Program-made: the position numbers and the translations under genes | In this document: positions 1 to 11,734 of the stretch, piece by piece | How positions within the stretch are numbered: position 1 is the stretch's first letter | How the letters are laid out: every line of letters starts with the position of its first letter | NCBI GenBank assembly: GCA_021904315.1 | Contig: CM038917.1 | Coordinates: forward strand, 1,488,001-1,552,000 | From: Sphagnum magellanicum | Taxonomy: Eukaryota; Streptophyta; Sphagnopsida; Sphagnales; Sphagnaceae | Length of the DNA: 64,000 nucleotides | Reading direction: 5' to 3' | Notes under the pieces: generated by a model | What the model was told of the DNA's origin: nothing | Database searches by the model: none | What the model saw: only the letters and a program-made list of their open reading frames with translations

Positions 1-429
1 GCAGAATCACATATTATTATTATTAGTAGTATGGGGGGCATGGAAATATGTATGTACTAGTACTGGTGCAGGAAGCATGATGATTTGTTGGGCCTTACAG
101 CAATGATGGAGTGCTCAAGTTTGGCCGCATTTGTGTGCAGGAAATGATGGGTGGGCTACTCTACTTTACCCGACTCCATTTACTGCGCTGCACGACACAC
201 ACATCAGACAGCGCAGCCTCTCTTTGTTCAGGGTACAATACTCTTACTGTGTCAGCTGGCCGCCCCTGTGGAAACCACTGCCGCATTAAACAGACCTTTA
301 AAGAACCGGTCTGTCGAATTTTTCTCCTCTACATATGTAGACTCTATGTGGACCCAGCGGTTTTTTCTTTAATTTTTATTTTTTATAATTTTTATTTTAA
401 AATTACTTTTTAGGTTTTTGTTTTTTCAA
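1..429. other. AT-rich DNA without a recognised gene
   Basis: Two short overlapping open frames occur here but neither resembles a known protein nor has exon-like borders. I see nothing else in it. Confidence 0.4.
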
Positions 430-1170
430 TTTTGTTATGTTGCCACACTGTCTATCATTCACAAGGAAATTTAGCCACGTTTGGCTATGGTACGGCTATG
501 AAAGTAGAAATTTAGTAAATTTTTTTTCTATATTGGCTATTTTTCTTGAAGATTGTGTTAAAATAGGGCGTTATATATCCATTTCTGGCGAGTTTTCTGC
601 AAAAAGGAACTTTTTGACAATTTTTTTAATGAAAAAAAAGCCAAATGGCAAAATTCGCCTCAAAGAAAATGCTGGTGACGATCTTCCATACGTATATTTA
701 GGGAAATTTGGCACTATTCAAAATATGAAAGTAGACAATCTTAAGCACCCTTTCATGTGTAACAAAATTTGGTGATTTTTGGGGATTTTTTTCATTATTT
801 CACAATTTTTTTTTCTAAACCAGGGAATTTGTAGTGGAATATTCTTTGTTCAAAATATTTTCACAAAATGACGAAAAATTCATCAAAACAAAATCACTAA
901 GCCACACTGCGATCACCTGCAAATGGAATTAGCCAAATTTGGCTACAGGTCAGACAGGAATTAAAGTAGAAAAACTTAAAGAATCATGCTATATTTTGGC
1001 CACCTGTTGGAACCTACATTGTCTAAAATATGGCGATTTCAGATTTTATTTTTTTCCCTCCAAATCTCTTTTGACATTCTTTTCACAAAAATCCTTTGTA
1101 TGATGAGTCCAAGTGACAGAAAATATGCCTAAAACAAATTGTTGATGTGGGTGGAGGGTGCTTTACCCCC
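430..1170. repeat. Dispersed repeat family with TTTGGCTA core
   Basis: The stretch contains several variants of the core AATTTGGCTA, followed near 1010-1100 by a segment meaning roughly 'tctaaaatatggcgattt' and 'aaaatcctttgta'. The same order recurs near 44380-44500, and looser relatives occur near 3680-3760, 4750-4780 and 29530-29700. It ends in a GC-rich piece with GCTTTACCCCC (about 1157). This looks like a degraded mobile-element family. No protein-coding remnant was recognised. Confidence 0.45.
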
Positions 1171-1189
1171 AGTCAAATTGCTTTCTCAG

Positions 1190-1975
1190 AGAGGATGGCA
1201 CTTAGTGACCCAATTTTGTAGCCAAATTCCTCCCATGGAATGAATCCGCTGACCATTGTCACAAAATTCAGTTATTTAGTGACAAAATGTAGCCAAATTT
1301 TTCCCATGAAATGAGTATTGTGTGTGACTGTTGCACACAGAATTTGAGGTTATTTTGAAGCAATTTAGTGCCCAAGTGTTGCCAAATTCCTCCTGTGAAA
1401 TGAATTTGGTGACCATATTACACCCAACCATGGAGGGTTTATTTTGTGACAATTAGTGACAAAGTCTCTCCAAATTCCTCCCTGAACATGAATGTGGTGT
1501 GACCATTACACACAGAACTTGAGGGTTATTTTTTATGCAAATTAGTGATCCAATTTGTTACCCAATTCCTCCCACAAAGTCAAACTGGCAACGATCACTA
1601 GACACAGAAATTGAGGGTTATTTCTTAGGAAAAAATTAGTGGCAAATTGTTGCCAAACTGCTCCCCTTGGAATGAGCCCAATGGCCATTGCACACAAAAT
1701 TTGAGGGTTAGTTTAGGTTAATTAGTGGCAAAATGTCATCAAATTCCTCTCCAGAAATGAATCTGGCAACTACTACACTCAAAATTCGAGAGTTTAGAGT
1801 TATTTTGAGGCAAATTAGTGATGAATTGTGGTCAAATTCCTCCCATAAAATGACTCTGTGGCCATGAAACATAAAATTCAAGCATTATTTTAATCCAAAT
1901 CAGTGACCCAATTTGTTGCTAAATTCTTCCCATTAAATGAATCTCCTGAGCATTAGGCACAAATTTTGAGGGAAA
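1190..1975. repeat. Degenerate tandem array, about 90-bp unit, nine copies
   Basis: A recognisable unit recurs: TTAGTGACAAA, then GCCAAATTCCTCCC, then ATGAATCTGG, then CACACAAAATTTGAGGGTTA. The AAATTCCTCC anchor or its variants falls near 1222, 1292, 1382, 1470, 1562, 1652, 1740, 1832 and 1920. Spacing is therefore 88-92 bp after a first interval of 70. Copies differ by many substitutions, so the array is old. It has no open frame across it. Confidence 0.85.
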
Positions 1976-4900
1976 ATCACCATCAGGTTAGAGAACAGGC
2001 CTCCTCTTTTGTCATACTCACCACACACTCCAACATAAGTTATGTGTAGGGTAAAGCACCATGAATGCCTGGTCATAGGCCTCACATTTTGGGAGTGCCC
2101 CCACTCCAGGGTTTACCCATCATCGAAGCAAATGTTGTCATGAACCTAAAACATATGTAAATCACAAGGTGCCAATTCTTACACGTCAAATCTTTTTTAA
2201 AACTTTTCTAGTGTATTTGGGGGCACACTTATAGAACATAAAAACTTGTAAGGCATTTGTAGAAACGAAGCACACACACCTATGGGTGTTTTGTTTTTCA
2301 AAATGCCTTGCATTCATTTTTTCCCCATGATACCCAGTGGGTACTCATTAGACACATGCTGAGTAACAAAATAAAAAACCAAAATAACCTTCATCAATTT
2401 TTACATTTTGTAAAGTCCAAGGGAGTGAGCTTTATTGGATTCAGGCCCATGCTCAGCACTACTTGAGGGGCCCTTTCTTTAGTAAAGCCCACCCCCTCAA
2501 GCTTTACCCTCCACTGGGAGCTTACACCTACAAGAATAGGCACAATTTGCCTCCTATTCCTAATGTGTGAGTGTAAGATTTTCTAAAAGAGATATTCATA
2601 GATATAAGGTGCACTCCAAATACACTAGGAACTTTCTCCAAGTACTTTACTTGTTTTTAGTCATTGGTACAAGTGCCCTAACATGTATGTTTTCAGATGC
2701 TATCTGAGCTAAGCAGTTGCCACCAAGATCCTTAGAGAAAACACTAGTGCACATCTTTGTTGTGACAAAATCATGAGCTTGTTAATAATCACACTAGATG
2801 GTCGGCACACAAACCTCTGGTATGGAGTCTCTTGTCATCATCGAAACAACTAAGGTATATGATTTTTAAATGGACTGTGCACCTTCTCGGTCACCTAAGT
2901 TGGTTCCTCCTTTGAACCTTAAATGCCCAGATAATAAAAGAATCCTCAAAAAGAGTTCATCCCTAGTTTTAAACTTCTAACCATGGATCCTTACTGCAGT
3001 TAAGTGCTTGGAGCACCAAACTACTTTTCAATCTGATGGGTCATGGCTCTTGGTCTTGCTTCCCATCAAGTTACACGCCCCCTACATAATAGAGTTATTC
3101 TGTAAAGTATCCCAAACTTCAGGAAACTGGCACTAATGAAATTGGGGACGAAATCAAAAGTCAGGATGAAAATAGTACATAAGGAACAGAATTGGGGACC
3201 AAACTGGTTTTCTCAACTGCACTAGTCCTCACACGTGTTTCACCACTAGGTTTTGGATTTTCCTTTTTGGTTTCTGTTCACAATTTTTTTGAACTGATTC
3301 CCTTTTTCATGATCCAGTCTGCAATTTTCCCCACTTTCTTTTACACTCAAGTTGGGGATGGAAAAGGGATTAGGCAGTTAGACAGTCAAACTAGGGACCA
3401 ATGACAGTATCACTTTATGGATAACTTTAATAGAAGATTAATAGTGAAGGAATTGTAAAGGAGTTTTCAGAAACTTTTTATATTTGATCACCAATTTCTT
3501 TTGCAGTTGTACTACAAGACTCAAGTAATCCAATTTCCAGTTCTGTAGCAGAGGAGTTAATTTTTATTCAGTGTCATGATAGCAATCCAGTTATGGGAAA
3601 TTTTCTATCTGATCAGCTTCTCTGTAAGTTATTCTAATCTTTTGTTATTGTATTAGCACAAGGATTTTTTAAATTTTTTTTCAAATTTTGAGATGTAGCC
3701 AAATTGGTCATCGAATAAAGGAAGATCTAGCCAGATTTGGCTAATTCCTCTTGCAGATTGCTGCATTGCAAAATGGAAAAAAAAACCCTAGACTACAATT
3801 GCTTTTGTCAGGGGTGCTTTGGCTGCTGCATGCAACATGTTCTACTGTGATATAAAAGCAATGGAGTTTGTCATACTCCTCATCAGCTGCAAGTTTTTCT
3901 TTTACTGTTATAAGTTATAATTGCAAAAAGATGTTGTTGGAACCTTCTAACCTTCTTGGCCATGTTCCGCTGCTAGTTAGAGTTTGGGGTTTAAACCTCA
4001 AATCCTAAACTATCATAATAAATTTTCACATAGATCTTTGCATGGGGGCCAAAACTAGAAGCATGAGATAAATAATGAGGACTAACTACGAGACTAAAGT
4101 GGGGTACTGTGCGGATTTTACTATTATGTCATATGAGTTTTCTTCTCTTGTTTCCGGTCTCCAACTTGACTAGTTGAATTTTAACATGAACCCAATTCGA
4201 CATGAACCTTGGGGAAGAAGTTGTTGAGCTTTGAAGTTGAGTCAGAGTAGGTAAGGTTTTTGGGGTTTCGTAATGATTCTTTTCTGCCATTTTGAGGATT
4301 TTTTTTTGACACATTCTGGAGTTTTGACCTTCATACGGAATCTTCATAAAATTTTGCCAAGCTAAAGGAATCAAGAGTGGGTGCCATAGAACTACAAACT
4401 ACAAACGAGTGTTGTCCTGGTAGGGGTGTTGCCTCATGTCATACTAGCCTAGAGTCTTAATGCCGATATTGTACATAAGCCTATAAGCCAGACCAACACT
4501 GATGCAAACTACCATCTGTGAGGCCATCTCTCTGACTATTGTCAAACTCCTCTGATTGTCAAGGGGGTTGGGGAAAAAAATAATTCTATTTTTTTCTTTT
4601 TCATGATATTTTTTCACCATAATGTGAAAAATATTTTGAAAAAGAAATATTGTATCACAAACTCCTTTTTTTTTTTTTTTAATCACAAAAAAATTTCACC
4701 ATTGCCTACAACATGAAAGGGTAATTAAGATTTTTTTACATTTGTATTTTGAATATTGTCAAATTTGGCTAAACATTCTTATGGATGATTGCGACTCAAG
4801 CAACATCATAAAATTGGCACAAAACATTAAAAAATACAAAATTGTTGAGGGTGCTGGGATTAGGAGGGCTTTCGTCTAACATCCAAAATTTCAGATTCAT

Positions 4901-5020
4901 TTTAAGTCTTTGATATGTCAAAAGCTGAAACTATGAATGAAATTGTTTGCAACAATATTTTCAAAGTTCACATGTGTAGCAAAAGGAAGTTCTTGGTTAA
5001 AGGAGTTATTTCCAGTATTG
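1976..5020. other. Gene-free AT-rich DNA with repeat fragments
   Basis: No gene is supported. GC-richer scraps near 2040-2130 and 2450-2530 carry a 'gggtaaagc ... cccactccagggtttaccc' theme that is shared with 29300-29430, so they are probably pieces of one dispersed family. A poly-T run lies at about 4667-4680. Confidence 0.4.
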
Positions 5021-5430
5021 GTCACTTATTGAGTTTTGACCCAGTTATCAATCTGATTATTAATAACCTACCAGTTGGTTATTGATCTTTTTAATAATGG
5101 GTTAATAACATAATTGCTTGGTATCAAACTTTCAAAGTTCAATAACCTACCCAGGTGACCTAGTTATCATCCAACTAGGTTATCATAAACAGTAAAAAAA
5201 TAATGATAGAAAAACAAAGAAAAAAAATTAATTTGAACTTTTAAAAACCCTATAACCGATGTATAAACCAGAGGTTATGAACCGAGTATTTGAAAACCTT
5301 TTTGGTTAACCAATGGTTATTACAAAAAAAGTATTGATAACCTACTTGGCGCTCGAATTTTTTAGATATGGATATTTATAACCTAACCAGCACCCAATTT
5401 TTTAAAGAAATAATCTGCCATCAATGGGTT
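5021..5430. repeat. GGTTAT/ATAACC-rich repeat module
   Basis: The stretch is packed with GGTTAT and its complement ATAACC, for example 'aataacctaccagttggttattg'. Similar modules with 'ataaccagaggtt' occur at 10480-10700 and, more degenerate, at 62630-63200. This is likely a dispersed non-coding repeat. Confidence 0.4.
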
Positions 5431-7600
5431 AAATTTCCTCCTCTGTGCTTCTTGCACTTCTCTCTATCATAGGCAATCAATTTTCTAAACAACTTTAAAC
5501 AAATTAACATCTTGCTGTTTTATTTGCAATTCAAAAACATTCCTTTAATTTGCTAGAGCTATTTTGACTTGTACCAAATATCATACCCTAGTACAAGGCC
5601 AGCTTCAATAATTAATGAATTTTGAAGATTCCATGACAAAATATAGAATATCCCAAAGTATTCTCAACTTTCAATTCACAAAATTTTTGTTCTTTAGAAT
5701 TTTTTGGAAAATTTCAACATTTCTACAACTAATATAATTAATGTTTTGAAGCTGCCAAGGTAAGGTACTACTTGCATGGGGAGATCACATTTCATAGCAC
5801 TTCAATTGTACTCAGTAACCAACAGCTGTTGTAATGAAAGACATGGATTCCCCTTCCCATGCAACCTCATTTAATATGATCCCAACAAACTCAAAATAAA
5901 TACAAGACTACTACTACCTTAAGTATCTGCCATCAATATTTAGTACCCTAGATCAGCAACCTGCTTAACTTAACTTCTTTAAGCCTGGAACTTGCTTGTA
6001 GCCCTGGTTAGCTGACTCAATTAAATGGGTTGAATGACCAAGGAGAAGAAAGGTTCCCAACTCCCAAGTGCAGACTTCCAAACCCTGCCTGGTTCCTAAA
6101 ACCAACCAAGCATAAATTTGACCAGCCATTGCAAAGACCAATGCTAGTTTTTTCCAAATTAGAAAAATGGACCCGCCGGTTATCAATTTCACTGCCGGCT
6201 TCATAACCTTGTTATCAATTTTCTGATTGTCTTTGGGTAATAACCAATTTGTTTATGCATGAAGGTTGATTCTCCAATTGAGAACCGCTGATTTTATTGA
6301 TTTTATTATACCCTGATTGTAGGATTTTATTTATTTTATTTTTAGAAAAAAATTATTTCCAGTTATTCCTTTCTTCTTTTTTTAACAGAAAACATGTTTA
6401 GTGTTTTAGGATTGTTTGGAGGATACTCTTGAAAAATTGGAGGATACATTCTAAGGCATTTTTTGCAAAAAATGTGATCCTCACATTTCAATGTGTAATT
6501 GGAGAGCACGTTACCCAGCATATTATTTTTGTCTGCAGTTTGAGGGGCCATTCTAGAGTGAGTATTCCATTTTTCAAAATAACCTCATTTTTGGGGGGTT
6601 TTTTTGCCATGATATCAACCAGGGATCACAAGGAAAAATAAAAATGAAAGCAGGTCGTTTTGTTAAGTAAAGCCCTCAGCCGGCCGCTTAACCCTACTCA
6701 TAATTTTGCACATAAGAGATTTGTTTGATATTCTTGCATGCTATGAGTGATGTCTCTCAATCGGAATCAATCAGAGAAAACCCATCCTCCAGAATTAGAA
6801 CAAGAGTACATCCATAATGTGGGTTTGCATGGATGTTCATGAACTGTAGAAGCTCGAATTAACTCACAAGCACGCACTTTCTCCAAACCCCGAGTGCCAA
6901 AAACATCAATAAAGGGAGAAAATTGACAATTAGGATTTCATATGTGACTTGTCCAGGATCTTTGTGAAGCTGATGTAAAGGAGCATCATCTCTTGTTGAG
7001 GATTGTTTTCAAGAGTTGATGGTTATAGTACATCATCATTAGGGGCCACCACCCCCCCCATCTGGGGTGGCTATGGTAATATGATGTGCACCAAGAAGAA
7101 GGTTGTTGCTTATTCTGCTAAACTAGAGAAATTTTATAATTTGTCACATTCAACTACCTGGGCACCTAAGCGTAAGCGTTGCAAGCTTCTTCTGGAATCA
7201 AAGCATTTTATTAACTGCCAAAACTAGCCCATGCATCCTCTGGAGGGGGACTGGATTGTGCCCCTACCAAACCCTAAGGAATGGAGGACTGAAGCATTGG
7301 GAACTCAAGACAAGCAAATTTGTACCAGGCAGGTCCCAGTACAAATGTAAAGTTTAGCAGAAGTAGCAACAACCTTCTTCTTTGCAAGTCTAAGAGATAA
7401 TTCTAATGTCACATAGATCCTCCCCACTGCATATTGAAAGATCAAGGAAACAGTGTTGGTCAGTTAGTGACAAAATGGCCAGTTATCAAAAATGTCCGAG
7501 AGTAGTTTATTCATTATCAACTTACTGGGTCTGAAATAGGTTTAAAGACAAATGGAGACCCTGTAGCTTGGAATTGTTTTTGGTTACTCTTTTAGGGTTT
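5431..7600. other. Gene-free DNA
   Basis: Only short open frames occur here, the longest near 7003-7227 and 5965-6204. None has a recognisable domain or a supported splice context. Base composition around 7000-7330 is less AT-rich than its surroundings, but I cannot assign it. Confidence 0.35.
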
Positions 7601-7609
7601 GTGGTGTGA

Positions 7610-8725
7610 AAAGGATTTGCTTGTCTTTGTCTAAGTGTTAGAAATGATCTTTTGTTTTGTCTTTTATCATTCACTAGAGCATGTTACAATTTGTGGAGGT
7701 TGTGACGTTGATAGTGCTGATTTATGAAGGAGGGATGTTTTTGGGATCGACTTAGCTTGTTGTTTGTTTTTCTTGTGTGTGGTTTTAGTTGGTGCTTAGG
7801 ATGGAATAAGGCTAATGGACAATTGGAATAAGTAATTGATCTTTGAGAAGTTGAGGATTCAATTTGCATCTTTGTGTTTTTTCTTTTGTTGTTCGTGTTT
7901 CTTGTGTGTGATTGCAATTGGCACTTAGGATGGAACAAGGCTGGTGGACAACTTGGATAAGTAGTTAATCTTTGAGAAATTGAGCATCCAATTTGCATCT
8001 TTGTGGTTTAAAGTAAGATTGATGTTTTGGTTGTGATTGATGTTGTAGCCACATTGAAGAGAAGAATGCCCTAGTGCAAAATGTTATCTTCCTAAGCATT
8101 AATCTCCTTAATCCCCATTGCACAGGAGATTTGATGATCAGGTAAATGGAGTTAGAAGACTTTGTAGAAATGTATATGGAACAAAAATGGGCTGATCTAT
8201 TTGTGGCATTTGTTGTCCATGTCGAGTATGTTTGGTTGTATGTTTGACCTGCAATTTTGTGCATGCATTGGGAGATTGAATAACTAGAATTTAGGAGCTT
8301 TGAACACAAGTGTTGGCCATTGGAAGGGTACCAAGGACATAAGAGAGATAAATTATTGGAGTTATTGGGTGTTTGGGATGTTCTACTTGTTAGTGTCTCC
8401 CAAATTGTTGCAGTAGAAGAATCAATATGGGTTGTTATGAGTTTGTTGTAAGCCCAATGGGAACTCCATGTGGAATTTCATGTTTTAAAGTATTGCATAT
8501 ATTTTATGCCACATTAGAAGATCATGACAATCCACTGAAAGGAGATCTAGAAATTTTGTATCCATCTTATGCCATTAAATTAAGGTTTGCAACTAAATAG
8601 ATCAAAGCATTCATTTATGAATTTTTTTGGAAGTATTGTAATTATTGAATTGGTTTCATATGCAAATCTTTAGTAGTTCTATAAGTGTTTATGATGACTT
8701 TTGGTGTTATGCCTTACTTTTTCTA
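7610..8725 (+). repeat. 1.1-kb dispersed repeat, copy 1
   Basis: This segment aligns collinearly and in the same orientation with 36941-37925. Shared blocks include 'ttttgttttgtcttttatc' with 'attcactagag', 'acaatttgtggaggttgtga', 'ttcttgtgtgtgg', 'gcatgca', 'ggacataagagagat' and 'gttatgcc'. Copy 1 contains an internal tandem duplication of roughly 120 bp (about 7765-7880 and 7895-8005) that copy 2 lacks. It is probably a transposable-element relic, but no protein domain is detectable. Confidence 0.7.
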
Positions 8726-9136
8726 TTATAATATTCCCTTGATGAAAACTAAACACTAATTCATACCCTTCCATGTTTCATGCCAACATTGAACTTTTGA
8801 GTTTCATATTTCATTTGGTTACAATTTTCAAATTTTAACTTTTTTTAAAAACTTGAATTCAACTAGTGTGAATTTGTAATTGTGGGAATGTAGGTGGGAT
8901 GAAAATTATTTTGGAAGATAAGTTTCACCTAAAACCTTACCTTTACACTATATTAGTGGTTCTCTATTTGGGTATCAAAAAAGGCATTTCAAAATTGACC
9001 TTTATGCATAATAATTGAATATTTATATATTAAAATAGGTGTTTATTTTGTTTGGATATGGTGAAATTGTGGATTCCTTGATTCACTTTTTAACGCACCC
9101 CCAATAGTCCTTGAAAGATTCAAATGCAAGTCCTAA
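8726..9136. other. AT-rich spacer, nothing recognised
   Basis: No open frame, RNA or repeat could be supported here. Confidence 0.3.
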
Positions 9137-9897
9137 TGTGGAAACAATGGAAAAAAAAGTTAGGGGTACGTACTTTATTTCATAGCACTTCAGGGGTAGA
9201 GAGCCATGTTGGAGCTTTAAGATGGGGACTAAGACAAATGACAAGCAAGTCAATTATTCACATGAATTTGCATAGACCAAACAACAAGTTGGTTAGTGCG
9301 TGGTTGAAGGAATTTTGGTGCACAGGCGAGTCACATGCATACACAAATTCACAAGACTCACCACGGCCCAAATTTGGGGGAAGTCACCACCTTCCCCCTT
9401 ATAGTATTCTTTGTGCCTAGCCACAAGGCCTGCACCCAAATGTCATTTTGTCCCAGGACTCCCAAGTTGGGAATCCCAAAATTCTTGAAATTAACATTTT
9501 CGCAACTTTGGAAACTCATAACTTTTTGTGCAAACCTCAGATTGAAATGAGGTCTAAGAAAAGTTCTAGCCCTTGTTAAAAAATTTCCAACAATATGTGA
9601 CACGTCACCTACACACAAATAAATCAATGATTTTCGACTTTTAATGGTCGAGAATCAAATTGACACTTTGATTCCTAACCTTTCTTTCGACCATAACTTG
9701 TGTTTTAAGTATTCAAATGGGACATGAAAACTCATTTTAGACATCTACGTTTCAAGAGCTTTCCAATGGTATAAGGAATTCTTCAATTCAATGAATTTTG
9801 ACCCCTAAAATCATTCTTAAAAAATTTGAAAGTCCATTGAGACTCCAACTCCCAAAGTGGGAGCTCATTTCGAAGTGTGTGAGTTCATTCCCTCACA
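9137..9897 (-). mobile_element. Old LTR (solo or truncated), related to the one at 39.3 kb
   Basis: Read on the minus strand, the segment begins TGTGAGGGAATGAACTC near 9897. It then shows the same landmarks in the same order as the plus-strand LTR at 39324-40096: CACTTTGGGAGTT, 'ttatggtcgaaagaa', 'aatgacatttgggtg', a TATA-like ACTATAAGG near 9400, 'actaacca', 'agtcccca', 'ctctctacccctgaa' and 'acgtacccctaa'. It ends near 9137. No internal gag/pol coding region flanks it, so a solo or truncated LTR is inferred. Both borders are approximate. Confidence 0.7.
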
Positions 9898-11692
9898 CCT
9901 TTATCACTCTTGAAAGCATGAAATGTAACTTTTGAACTTTATTTTTTATGCACATATTTGTAAGCCCTTGCTTTGGTTATGAACCCAAAGCTAAGGTTAT
10001 GACATTTTTTGGTATTACCAAAAAAACCTTCAACAAAACAATGTGCATGTTCATCATTTAATAATTTTTAGATCAATGGAACAAGAATTATTGAATTTTA
10101 AATGACTTTCAAATTTGAAAATTAATTTAACAACGTTTCATAAAAGATTTGAAATTAAGTTCACTTCAATTTGTATTGTGATGGATGACCTTACATAAGG
10201 TTGGATATATTTAGGCCAATGGCACAAGGACCCACTATAAAAAGAAGTGGCCAAGATGGTCTAAACTAGTGTGGTTTGCATGTTACATATCATTTCAAAA
10301 ATTAACAAAACCCTTATGGATTGGGTAGTGAATTTTCAAAATTTAAGAGCCTACCCATATGATTGGAATTTCATCCTAATATGTTATCAATACTAAAACC
10401 TTAAACATGTTTATGCTAATAAAAAATAGAAGAATAAAAATAAATTAAAAACTAAAAAAATTACCCTATTTACTTAGGTAGTATAACCAGAGGTTTTCAA
10501 GGCAAGTATTGGAGAACTGAACCTCATGGAAAACTAGTGGTTATTACCCAAAAAGTAATCAAATAAATTGATAATCAGGGATATGATTTTGATAGTGACA
10601 TTGATAACCGGTAAGTCTAAATTTTCAAAAAATATATTGAGACCCTGCGTGATTAAAAAATAAAAAAAATAATGCACCCAACAGGTTATGAGAAAAAAGA
10701 AAAAAACCAGGCAACACTGGTCCAAACTCCAAACATGCTTAAAGAAGGTATCACATTAAACATGTCTCGAACATAACAACACATATCATGGTTATAGAGT
10801 CTAATGACTAAGATGCTTAACAATAGTACAACTGAAAACCCAGGCTTGTCCTATTTGTAAGCTAAAACTCTGGTTAGGCTGGGCTCAACTCTGGTTCTAG
10901 CCAGCATAACCAGAGTTGGGTCAATTAGAGTATAACTTAAACCCCAAGCTTGTCTCACAAGCCAGCCCCATCAGAGATGGAGGCTCAATAATAATATAAC
11001 CCAGGTCTATCCTTTAGCAAGCTAGCGCCAATTCTGGTTGTTGGGCAGTAGCTGAGAGCAAGTCAAACCAAGTGCAAAACCATGTAGGGTGCTGGACTGA
11101 TGATACCAGGACATGTTACAGTGCTCCATTAGGGAGGTAGTTAGCTTCTTGGGTCCTTTGGTGGCAGGGAAGGACACAGTAAAAACTCATCTCCAGCAAT
11201 GTTTGCAGTCACAAGATAATGAAGAGAATCACTAGCTCAGAGTCATTGTAGCAGTAGACAGACTTAGAGTTAGTTCTAAAATTCTATATATCTTTGTAGT
11301 AGGCCACAGATTTGATTTCCTGTTCCCACCCATGAGAGATGATCATCATCATCTTGTGGTACTTTTTAGTACTTACTGTCTGCTGGCACTGAGGTCCCGG
11401 ATTACCCAAAACCTACCATACAGGAATAGCAGGTTTGGCAGGTCTCTTCCTGAATAATTAATTAAGTTGGAAAAATGAAGTTCAGCACGGCATGAAGAAT
11501 ATTCCAAAAGATGCTTCATTTTTCCTTCACAGGAAATTTGTTTTGGGATAAATTTCTATAATTAAAAATTTGGCACCTTTGAATTAATATAATTTTACCC
11601 AAACCTGATATACAGGTATGGTACCATGCATTAAGAAGAGACTAGAGGTGTGTGACTGAAAGGTAGACTTGTAAAAACTCTTCAAATGTTGA

Positions 11693-11734
<42 letters not shown>

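Noticed and set aside
1190-1975. CRISPR-like regular spacing
   Set aside because: The whole 90-bp unit is repeated and there are no unique spacers. The context is a plant nuclear genome.
7003-7227. 74-codon frame with KRKRCKLLLESKHF
   Set aside because: Too short, with no domain and no supported splice sites. A transposase scrap was considered but cannot be shown.
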